A stretch of DNA of 64,000 bases from Sabellastarte sp. h YS-2021 (taxonomy: Eukaryota > Annelida > Polychaeta > Sabellida > Sabellidae). The DNA is taken from assembly GCA_964017235.1 (NCBI GenBank), contig OZ024933.1:7567962-7631961 (forward strand). Reading direction: 5' to 3'. How positions within the stretch are numbered: the first letter of the stretch is position 1; the number at the start of each line of letters is the position of its first letter. A program made the position numbers and the translations under genes. The notes beneath the pieces were generated by a model. That model was not told where the DNA came from. It searched no databases and saw nothing but the letters and a program-made list of their open reading frames with translations. Of the stretch, positions 43,011 to 55,000 are shown one piece after another.

Positions 43011-46000
43011 GTAAGTAGGGAAGACACCATGGCTATGATTGATCATAGTTCATATAGATGAATAGATATCTATATTTTAGTGAAACTTTGATAGTTGTAG
43101 GTTTGTTTGTTTAAAAAAATGACACATTGACAGTTTGGTCGCTATCTAAAAAAGATTGCTGTTTCAGGTTCACAAAACTCATGAATTAAAGTTGAATTTA
43201 TCTGTTCTGGTGTCCAAAAGAACAAATGAAGGGTACGTTGTCAGAATTTGCACTTAAAGCTCTTGACAGTTTTTAAGATCATTGCATCAGATTCTTCTGG
43301 TAATGCACTAAATTCTTTTTCACAGTCGGAAGTATCGAAGTGTTCAAACTTCATGTTATTTTTGTCTGTGTGTCAATTTGTTTAGCTGTGATAGAAATTC
43401 GTAGGCCAAATTTCTGTCATTTCGTCCCATTTGAGTATTACAGTCATATTGGAAGAGCCCCTTAGCACTGAGTGAAATTATGAAATTGTACATGAAGTTG
43501 CACAAAAACCACCCTTGGTGAAAGTAAATTACACTGAGAACTTGTATAATCAAATTGGTATTTCAGAAAAAAAACATGTGTATTGTTACATTCTCCCTGT
43601 CTATGGTTGTTGGGCAATTAGAAGGGAGAACTGCAAAATTTTAAAAAGTATATACCTCTGTAGTAAGTTTGAAGAAATCCCTCCACATTCCATGTGCACT
43701 ATGTGGACTTGTATGAGTTCATATGTTTTGTAGACTTCAGCAACCAGTGTACAGCAACTGGGTGATAAACGTTATTGCGTTGAACCCTACATATTTGTGA
43801 AATGTATGACTAGGGAAATTTAAGTTTTTTGGTTTTCAGTTTGGTTATTTAAACCACAATGAAATAGAATTTCAAATCAATGCTTTTTTGCTGGTAACAA
43901 AGACGAACATTCATGACAAACTGTACAAATGGTATCTCTAGCCTAGTTGTATTAAGACAAAAATTTCATTAAATATATCTTGATGAATACTTTTTGATCA
44001 CTTAACAGGTCAACAGGATGTTTCGTATACAGTTTGATGGGTGTGTTCTGGAGTTCCGAGTACAGAAAAAGGAAATGTCAACACTGATAACAATCTCAGA
44101 GGTAAATATTTTGGCGAACAAGTATACTTACTAGGAAAACTGTGAGTATATATGTTACACATAATATTTCAAATTTTCTCTGAAGTGAGACAGGGAAAAG
44201 TTTCTATCAAACATCCCATCAGTTTAACTCACCAAAGTAAAAGTTTATCTGGACTTATTTGTACCTACAACAAGCATATTTTAGCTTATGTCATGTTTCT
44301 TGACGAGCTACAGTGTGGCTAATGATAAACTAAAATATAATCTAAAATGATTAATGCAATTTAGAAATTAAAGTTGTAGATGATAAAATGAAGCCTGTTT
44401 TAGGCTGGAGTTTTTGAGCATATATCATGATGTCTTAGTAGAGGTTTTACAGTGTACACCAGTGGGACGGGAGCTGGGTAATTACACTACTAATATGGTA
44501 GTGCCAGATTTACATAAAAATTAAGGGGTGGGAAATTTATACATGTGTAATAATTGGTTATAATTGTGTATACATAGCCATACATTGCTTATGATATTTT
44601 CTTCTAATGAAATAGTTCATATATATCTGAATTATATGATATGTGTTTTATTCAAATAAAAAAATAAAAACAAACAGAAAGCAGACACCTAAATTTGCCC
44701 ATAATTAAATGACATACATTTATTTATAAATAAAAAAGGTCTCAGTAGCCTCGTGTTTTGCATGTTTAGCATGTTTTGAAAGGCGGTCTTGTCTGTGTTG
44801 GATTGAGTCCCTAAGTGACAATACTGAACACATTTTCTCTTATGGCCCTGGCTAATTACATTGTATATAATATATCATCTCTACATATTCTGAAAGAGTA
44901 CTTATCTTCCCTTTCATGGTTAGGTCTAAAGTGTCTACAAAGAACACAGAAGTTGATTTTTGCTTTATTTTTTCTTCAATGACAGCATGTTTATTCTTTT
45001 ATGCTTTCATAAAGGTTTTTCTATTTTCATGTAGGGCAAGAGAGACAAGCACAATGGGAATTCTGTGCGCAGTCTGGAGGTTGACCAGTGCTTGAGAAAT
45101 GAGGCAGAAACCTGGGCGAGGGAGAAAGCACCCTTCATAGGCAATTTCACAGGCAATGCCAAATATAGGGATACGGTTCAGGTGAATGCTGATTGACTGG
45201 CATTTAATCAAAATGAAGTGTTTTTACAGATTAAAACTCAATGTTTATGTAATAAAATAAATAAAATGTCATTCTAAGCATCATGCTTTATGTGGACTGG
45301 GATATGTCCTGTTTGATTTTTCATGATGTATGTTTTCCAAATTCGAAAACATTTCAACTTTATCAGTGTAAAAGTAGATTCACCATAAATGAATGAGTGT
45401 CAGAAATGCATAATTGAATAACAGACACAAATAATGTTTCAGTCTCAAATTCCTTATACTAATTTAAATGACAAATAACCTGTTTTGAAAGTTTGAAAAA
45501 AATACCAAAAAATAAAACTTATAAACATTTGTAAAATTATACAATAGCTAGCAAGAGTAAACACTGTGTGGATTCAAAGTAGGATCATCACATTTAAAAC
45601 ATTTTTCTTTGACCCTACCCATAAAAGTATGTCTATATGGCACATTGACCTTTGATCTCACTTTCTCAGGATCTGATGTGTGAACTGCATGCTTCCCATT
45701 CAGTTGTAGATTTACTGAGGAAAAAGATTCTAACCTTCAAGGTAAGCTTTATCCATTCTTTGGACTGATTGATGATTCCCTTTATGTTAAGAAGATTGTG
45801 CTTGTGTTGTGGTAACATACTCTCCAACCACTTCAGGGTTTGACTTTTGCCTAAAGAGGGGCTGACTCCTAAGTTGGGCTCCAACATATACACCTGACTG
45901 TTGTTTGTGTAGAATCTGGATGAACGATCATCAAGTCAATCCACCCCTAATATTTTTTGTTTTATTGATTTAAATATGTCTATTGATTTATCAATTATGC

Positions 46001-49000
46001 AACGATGTAAATAAACATAAACTATTAGTGCAATAATGAACTAAGTAACTTAACTATTTTATATCTAGCCTTTTGACATTGATATATTCTGAATTTAGTT
46101 AATTTTCATTTTTGCTTTGAGATTGATTTTTGGGTTTTATAAATGATTATTTTTAAAAGAATTGAAATAATATTTTAGTGAATTATTTTCCTTAAGCAGT
46201 CTGTGACAAGATTCTTTTGTGACTACTCAATCACTTTTTGGTCTGTCTTAGTGCGACCTCTAACTGCTAAACAGGATGTAAAACACATCTTTAAATTACA
46301 ACTTACTGCACTTTGTTTAAACAGTGATTGGTAGTTTAAAACAATAAGTTTGTTGACTTAATACTGCTAACTGGTTAAGCCAAAATGTCACATGTAGCCT
46401 GATATCCTTGTCAATCAGCAACAATTAATTGAGACTACACAATTTTCTCCAGGCAGTCACATAGCAAAATTAAGTGGTTAACTTTGAGATTAAGAACAAC
46501 TTATACAAATTGAAATGCACTCATACCTTTACTTGTTTTACAGGAAAAGATGTACCTTTCTAAGGAAGCGGGTCAATTTGAGGCTGTTCAGCAGAAATGT
46601 GATGGCTTCCAGAAGGTAAGTGAGAACCACATCCACCTCCTGGAGTGATGGAGTTGAATCTATGTCTGTATTCTGATTGTATATATCGAAATGTCAAAGT
46701 TCACTCAGAATGCTAGTACTCTGCATAAACAACAAATCCAGTACTTTTCTTTCCCAAAAAGTTACCACATATTCAAATAAGGGTGTTTAACTAAATTAAA
46801 CTCTCCTTGTATCTCTTGACATCTGTACCTCCTCACGTTAACATAATACATAAAAATACACCAAGAAATATTTATAACTCTCCGTTAAACCAAAGCTTTC
46901 CAATGAACTATTCCAGCCATTCAAAAAGAAGTGATACACCAAACAAAATGTACAGTTCTTGGGAAGAGTCTTGAAAATTGTAACAATAGATCTGGTTTTT
47001 AGTCTTTTACAGGCCGGTTTTTCACAACTTTTTAATCGTGTGGGTATTAAATGGAGTTATCCATGCAGAGAAAATAAAGAAAAATATTAAAATTTGCCAC
47101 CTTCAAGTGTTAAATTTGATAAATTCCCATAAACTGGGTTTATGTCTTTCTGTTAATTATTGCTTCCATAAAATAAAAAAGTGAAGAGACAGGTATGTCA
47201 GAATTAGTATTTATAGGTTTGGAAGGTCTGAAAGTTTTTCAATATCAGAGACAACTAGTAATGCGTTATATTCTTTTTCACTGTCAGAGGTATCAGAATG
47301 CTAAACTTGCTGTTGTTTTTGTCTGTGTTCATTGGATAACATCAAATAACTGTGAGACATATATTTGGCCACAGTCAAAGTTGAAGTCTTTAACAGCAAA
47401 ATTGTCAACATCCGTTGTCAAAATTCAAATTAGCACAATCCCACAAGTGGAATATGGAATGTTTGTCTCAATATGTCCCTTACTGTTGAACAGGGCATAA
47501 AACACCAGTTATAAACTTTATCATTTGACAATATCCATTACACTCTCTCAGAATTCAGGATAATGATAAACAAAAAAAATATAAAAGCAGTTTTGCAGTT
47601 CAGAGACCTTTTGTTCCATTTCACAATTCTTCCATTTAAAGGAATGAAATTGGTGCCATTGCCTCCAGCAAAATGCTAGCACCACCCAAAAATTAAAAAA
47701 ACCCAGATAATTATTCATAATATCACATCAAGGTCAATGGTTAGTTTATTCTTTTAAAGTGTCAATATTAATACTGTTGCTCGATGTAAGATAAAACTTC
47801 TGTATAGTATTCTTTCAACTGTTTAACTTGTAACTTTTGCCGAGGGAATGAGAATGAACATCATATAGTTGTTGAATGATCAGTTGTTGAATGGTGAGTT
47901 TTTAGGGATATTGAACTGGCTGGTCAATAAGGTATAAAACACTAAATAGTATATGACCTTTATATGGAAAATTTGACATGCTATTTGATAGATAAAACAC
48001 AAAAATTGTACTCAGTGTGATATTACTGGTAACAAATGTGTACATTTATGACACCAATTGTATCGATGGTATTTGAAACCTATTTGCAAAAAGAGCTTCA
48101 TCAAATTTATGGTAATGAATACCCTTATTACTCTTATGATTTAACAGATCAACAGGAAGTTTCGCATAAAGTTTCAAGGGTACATATTGGAGTGTCGAGT
48201 GCAAAAAGTAGAGATAAAAACACTGATGACAATCTATAAGGTAAGCAATTTTGCAAAAAATAATTTTGCGACATAATGTATATAACTCAGTAGAGCAATA
48301 TACGTGTTTTAGCATTTGCCAGGGGAGACGTGATTTTTTAACTCTCGATTGAAATTTTTAATTTTGTAAAACCTACTGGTCTCTGTTTTATATATTTTAC
48401 TGGTACTGTATGCATTGGATGAAAAATTCAGAAACCAACAGATTAGAGACTGTCAGTATGCTCATATAATAGTTTAAAGTACTGTTTGTCATTGAACGGG
48501 TATTATCACCCACCCGATAATTGCCGCGGTAACACTTTTAATGTTCCACACACAAAGCACACCAACTCTATTACATGTAAAATAGATAGATATCATAAAA
48601 TATTGGTTACCAATCCACATTCCCTGTCCACTGTGTGTAAATTTTAATTCTATACATCTATCAAACACATGCACCAATCTACTCCTTTCTAACCTAGTAT
48701 CTTTTGATTTTGGTACAGTGATGCTGTAATTAGAAAGGTTTGTACGCAGGAAAGGTAGGTGTACCTATTTCTAAATTTTTAAATTTGGATTTCATTGGTC
48801 ATGCATTGCACTTTTTGGTTCTGTTTTTCTATCCTCTTGACTGCTCGATCAACAGCCCCTACAAACGAAAGTAGATTGCCATCACCAAAAATTATTCACC
48901 CAAGTTTACTATTTTCTTTTGACACATGCAACATTGCTATTGTCGCCCTGCAGGCCTACTGTCGTCACGTGATGCACTGTTTCAGAAATATCAACCCTTG

Positions 49001-52000
49001 GTGGTCCATCATCCTGATTCTTTCCGGTGACATTAGCCTGAGCCCAGGTCCATCGGTCAGAAATTTCAAAGCCTGTCTGCTGAATGCCAGGTCACTGCGT
49101 AACAAGCATCAGCCTTTGGTGATATTGTTTCGTCAAATGACCTTGACATGGTTGTTGTCACTAAGATCTGGCTAAGGCCATCGGACACACAGGGCCTAAT
49201 AGATGAGATAACCCCTGCAGGTTTCCAGCTTCACCATGTCCCACGCAGGAACAAGAAAGGAGGAGGAGTTGCTGTCTTTGTCAGGAATGACATCGATAGT
49301 GTCCTTTGCCAAACTGATCAGCGGGACACTTTTGAACACATTACTGTCAAACTGTCAACAGTCAAGCCAGCTCCCGATACACGTCATCTACCGACCTCTG
49401 AGCACTAGTAAAAGCAAATTTATTGAGGAGTTCACCTGTTTCATGGAAGCGGCTGCTTTGTCACCACATGAAAACATTATCCTGGGAGATGTCAACATCC
49501 AGCTAGACAGTCAAAACTGCTGGACAGATAATTTCAACACAGTTCTGTCGGATTTTGACTTTGTTCAACATGTGTCAATGCCTACACACATACAAGGACA
49601 TATCCTTGATGTACTTTGCACTAGTAAATCCCTAACTTCCTCAGTTCACCATTATGTAAAGGACTGCATATCAGACACCCTGGCTGTCTTTTTCACCACA
49701 CCATTTCCGGTCATAAATTCCTGCAGAGTAAAATGCTTAAAAATCAGAAAACTTAGCAAGATAAAAAAAACTGAATTCATGTCTGATTTTGCAAATTCTG
49801 AGCTTATCCAGGCTCCTTACAAAACAGCCTGCTTTACTTGAATGCAAAACGCCACAATATGTCAACAAAGGGATCATAAACAGCGAGATTTTGGCAGCAA
49901 AGAGACGCAAGCGCAAACTCGAGAAGGCGTGGCATAGGGACAACTCTGCCATTAATCGTAGTAGGTATAGAGCCGCAGTGAACCATTTCAACAGCCTCCT
50001 GGAATATGCGAAGACCAAATACTATAGTGATAATGGTTAAGGAAAATGAGGATAACCCCAAAGACTTGTGGAACTCCATAAAGAAAGTCCTTCATAGATC
50101 ACCAAAAATTGTGCTTCCAGATCATACTACCATCAACAGTTTAATCAACACTTTTAGCAGGTATTTCACAGACAAAATTGCTAAACTAAGATCTGGATTA
50201 TTGTCAACTGATGTCGATCCCCTGTCACAAGTTCCTACAAAAATAAGTTTGTTTCCTTCCGAACCATCTCAGAAGAAGAAGTCCTTAAAATCATAAAGTC
50301 TACACCAAATAAATCATGTGACTTGGATCCAATCCCAACATCATTGGTCCTTGATTGTATCAGTGTGCTCTTGACTCCAATTACAAATATTGTGAACTAC
50401 TCCCTACAGGAGGGCAGTTTCCCATCCTGTTTGAAGACGGCACATGTTACACCCTTGTTGAAAAAAGCTGGTCTTGACAGAAATATTCATAAGAATTATC
50501 AACCAGTGTCAAACCTCAGCTACATCTCCAAACTTATAGAGAAAGCTGTGGCTAGGCAGATAAATGAGTACATTGCTCACGAGGGTATATCCAATGAAAA
50601 CCAGTCTGCAATATAGTCTATACAGTTTTTCACTCAACTGAAACGGCATTGTTAAAAATACAAAATGACATTGCCACCTCAATGGACAAGGGTGAAGCTG
50701 TTGGATTAGTCCTTTTAGACTTATCTGCAGCCTTCGATACAATAGACCACCCAATCCTATCCAACTGCCTTCAGCACTGGATGGCATTGGTGGGGTAGTA
50801 CTAAAGTGGGTTCAGTCATACCTCAATTCAAGGAAATAGCAGATCAAGATAGATGGACATCTTTCAGATGCTTTTCAACTCCCTTATGGGGTTTCCCAGG
50901 GCTCAGTCCTGGGGCCACTCCTTTTCACCCCATATACAACCCCACTTAGTTCAGTCATATCTCAATTCAACGTGACCCATCACTTATATGCAGATGACAC
51001 ACAAATTTACTTGGAACTTGACTCTAGGAACTTCGATTCCAGTATCACTGAACTGTCAAATTGCCTTGAGGCGGTCCAGGCTTGGATAGGAAATAATAAA
51101 GTTAAATTAAATCCTGACAAGACAGAATTCAAAGTGATTTGTGATGATCAAATTAAAAGCTCCCTGAAGTCATCTTTTCCAGTGACTTTGCTTGACAACA
51201 ACATGGAACCAGGTGAATCGGTCAAAAACCTTGGTGTCATCCTGGATGTGGAAAATTCAATGCAAAGACATGTGGCCAATCTCTGTCCCATAAGTTACTA
51301 CCATCTCCGGGAACTACGAAGGGTCCGCAGGTACTTAAATCATGACACAGCTGTAAGGGTGGCAAATGCCTTGGTTAGCAGTCGCTTGGATTACTGTAAC
51401 TCACTTCTTTTCTTTTTTTTACATTTTTATTTATTTTTAATACCTTGCCATTTACATCAATAAGCAAAGATCCCTGGCAGGGAAGATCTCGCCTTTTCAA
51501 CATGTATTTTTATATTCCCAACATTACATAGTATCTAAGATACCAAATGACATGGTTTTTCTAGAACTCTATTTACATATATATACAATGGATGTCTCTG
51601 CCAAACTTTTTTATCCATCTTCAGAAATATATTTTATAGAAATATTATTTATATTTAATATTTAACTGTTAATATTTATTACACATATCTTGAATCGTTT
51701 GCATTTTGTGACACATGCTAATTTTATCTCGTAGGAAAATTTCATTTCAATGCTGTATTACAGCAGTAGTATTTATTACACAATTTTTTTTTTTTCCATT
51801 TTTGGGGCACATTCAAAACGTACCTCACCGAGAATTATTTTTGTTTAAGTGTTATAATACATCGATAGTTTTGTGTTTAATTGAAAACACCCTTCCATCT
51901 GTTCCATTTTTTACAAAAGTTTGGTTCAGAAAGAGTTATTCTTGAAAGGTGCTCCTGTTCAATATATTTCATTTTAATTTCAGTTATAAGGAGATCAATC

Positions 52001-55000
52001 TTAGGATCAGTTTTTTTTAGAACACCAGAATATATATTTTCTTGTTATGAGAAGAATAAAATTTAGTGGACAGAAGTTTTGGTCCTGAATAAGATAGCCA
52101 AAAAGTTTTAATACACTACTTGTCTCAATCTGTATATGGATTTTAATAAAAAGCCATTGTTTCAAATTTTCCCACAGGGCATTTACTTTTGGGCATTCTG
52201 TGAATAGATGTATAATGGTTTCTATACTTTCTCCGCAAAGGCCGCATAAGTCAGAATCAAGAAGCTTAAGTTTATATAGATAGCTCCTTGTGGATAAGAT
52301 ATTATATAAAATTTTGTACTGAAACCATACTATGGTATTATCTTGAATTATTTTGTGACATATCTTATAAATTACTGGCCATAGTCCTGTATTCAAAGAT
52401 GCATTAAATTTCAGTCGCCACTGAGTTTCACATCTTCTAGGTTGGTTTTTCTCGATTTTGGTCATGTGATTATAAATTTCCTTACTACCTTGTATCTTTA
52501 TTAAATATTTCATGTGGAAATTCACTTCTCTACAACACAAAAAGGCATATACTAACAGACTACAGAGGCTTCAAAATGCCTTATGTCGTACAGTATGCAA
52601 GCTAAATAAATATTATCATTTCACACTCTTCCTGCACAAACTACACTGGCTTCCCATTCATTACCGTATATTGTTCAAATACAATCTTCTTACTTACAAA
52701 GCAATACATTTCAGCCAACCTCCATATAGTTCCTCTCTAATTAGGAGGAGTGATCTCACACGGGGCAATCGCCTAAATAAATAATAAATAAACAATCAGG
52801 GCTGTGCAGCTTCATAGTAGGTGCTCCCACGGAGTGGAACAAGCTTCCTCAAGCCATTAGAACCACAGAAAGCATTTCTGGTTTCAGAAAACAGTTGAAA
52901 AAATATCTTTTCAGATTAGCTTATCCTCCACCATAGTCTATCTCCCCTATTGGACGTTAATATGGTACCGGACCTTGTTTGGAACTGGACTATCAGCTCC
53001 TTAGAGGATGTTTACATCAATTCGGCACTTTATAAGTGTTTCTTACTTACTTAAACCAACTTAAGAAAACTTCTGTTGCCAGATTTTAAAAAGTTTATAT
53101 ACGACATATTATAGAAGATTCCAGATAATTGTATACAATACACAGTGACTGGAAGGTTCTATAACGAATACACCATATATTTCAAGTTTTACATAAGAGA
53201 AGCCAGCACTAGCTAGACCAATTCTGTAAACATTAGTGAAAAATATCAATAATTCAGTAGCCTAATATGGTAAAAAAGTCTGCACTTAGTGCACTACCAC
53301 ATAATATTGCCCCTTATAGATGACACACTGCCCAAATGCCCTTATATTTAACAGCATGCACAAAATAATTTTTTTTTTCAAAATTATTATATTTCTTTCT
53401 TGATTTTCACAAAATTGACATGATCCTTTAATAACTCTGGTATTGTTTATAGGGACCCTTCTTAGTTACACTGTCTCGATTGGCCCCACTGTGATGCAAA
53501 AACAGATGAGTGTCAGTAGATTTATTGTATAGGGTGGTTATTATATTTCTCAGGGCCCGTATTCACGAAAGGTCTTAGACTTAGCCAGGTTTTAGGCTTA
53601 ATTCCAGTGTTAAAGTTAAGACTTTTGTTTCAGCTAAGTCTTAAAACCGTATTCACAAAGGGTGACTTAGCTAAGTCCAAGATTATCAAATAACCACAGT
53701 GGTTTTCTGTGTCATGTGACCTTTCTTTTCTATTTAAACTATACTATTGGTCACATATATCCTTCGTTTAATGCATTTTATCTAAGGAAAAGTGCTGTTC
53801 TGAAATGGAAAACCTTGTTACCGCATATAAACTTCCCAAAGACTGCTTTAGTGAGGTGTTCTGTATAATTATATTTTATTTACAGCCATTTCAAATTTTG
53901 AAGTGGAGAAAAGTTTATGGCGGCCATATTTAAGCCCTCTTTAAAAAAATGTAAGCCCACTACCAACCAGTCTTAAAGTTAAGCCCTTATTTAAGCCTAA
54001 GACTGGTCTTAACGTCTTAGAGACAGTGGTATTGGAAATGAGAGATTCACTACATCCCAAAACCAGGGCACTATAAAACTGCAGATTTGGATTAACAAAC
54101 TTGCAGAGAAGTATCAAGCGGTACAGAAACATTTTGGTGAAGGGAGGCCATGTCTTTAAGGTCCTTCATCGCTTGCTAAAGACTTTCCTTTGCTTAGTTG
54201 TATGGGCCAAGAAAATGGACCTGATGTCATGAGCCTAGATTGTTTTAAAACTCGAGATAATTATGAATTTAATTTAACTTATTGCTGCAATTAAAATGAT
54301 GCTACAAGGTCTGGGGTAGAGAATATCAGGCCACTTCATCTACGACATGGGTATGCAAATAAACTGATCTGTTCCTGTCACAAAAACAGATATCCTTGGC
54401 AAACTTAAAAGTTCAGTCTTTCCATCTTCTTGCAAAGGCAGTCATGAGAAGGAGCCACCATGAGATATTAGACTTGTCCCAATCTTTTCCAAGACTTGAG
54501 TCAAATTCAGGAATATGGCTCCACCCTGCAAAGCTACACAAAGAGCAAATCATTTCTCTGCAGGACATAGCCTCATCAGTCTCCCATATGTTTACAATGT
54601 GTCAAAACGGCATCTCTCCTTCTCACAAGAGTCCATGTTAGAAACAGACTGGTCACTGGTTGAGAAAAAAAGGATCAGCCTAGTCACAAAATCAGTGGAA
54701 TGTCCCCAGTGAACAGAGAGGCAGATGATGTAGCAGAGATTGTTTTAGCCTAGAATGCATCTACAGCATCAGATGAACATTGTTGTCTTTCTTGTGTACT
54801 GGAACACAATATAAACAACAGTCAATTTAATGTTACTCTAATTAACAGATTTACATTATAAATACAAAAAGTTTCTCAGTGTCATAGTGCCAAGCAAGTT
54901 TGGCAACCTGTTAAGGTTATCTACTGTGTGTGTTTTTTTCCCATTATGATCATGCCTACTTTGGTTCTAAGCACATTGTTTCATATTTCTCATCTCTCTT

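Larger units (their letters stand above)
43011..45669 (+). other. Introns of module 1 (between exons A1, B1, C1, D1)
   Basis: Interrupted by the exons at 44009 and 45035. The first intron (43170-43420) is recognisably paralogous to 47185-47380 in module 2, for example TTCTTTTTCACAGTCGGAAG versus TTCTTTTTCACTGTCAGAGG, and GTTTTTGTCTGTGT-like text in both. Part of 44740-44820 looks weakly tRNA-like (GGATTGAGTCC) but not convincingly. Confidence 0.6.
48780..53056 (+). mobile_element. CR1/L2-like LINE (LINE-2), split by an L1-like insertion
   Basis: Plus strand. A leader with [10 protein letters not shown] (49023-49052), APE endonuclease (49070-49720), RT (50006-51408), the L1-like insertion (51409-52521), then the RT tail resumes ([34 protein letters not shown] at about 52540-52690). 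The 3' UTR ends in CTTTATAAGTGTTTCTTACTTACTTA-type sequence near 53056. The 5' border is uncertain. Several frameshifts; it lies in intron B2-C2 in the sense orientation of the host gene. Confidence 0.85.

Noticed and set aside
42855-43061. Open frame with an ATG at 42855 reading into exon A1 as a possible first exon
   Set aside because: The bases 42895-42929 match the intron ends before A2 and A3, so this part is intron and the exon begins at the acceptor at 42930.
44745-44820. Possible tRNA-derived SINE (GGATTGAGTCC)
   Set aside because: Only a B-box-like word is convincing; the A box and body do not match any other SINE in the window.
47195-47500. 101-residue open plus frame in the modular gene
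   Set aside because: It lies in the intron between A2 and B2, overlaps sequence paralogous to intron A1-B1 and a SINE tail, and has no splice-site support.
54396-54712. Two overlapping plus frames in the intron before C2
   Set aside because: The two frames overlap out of phase with each other and neither has a recognisable domain or exon boundaries.
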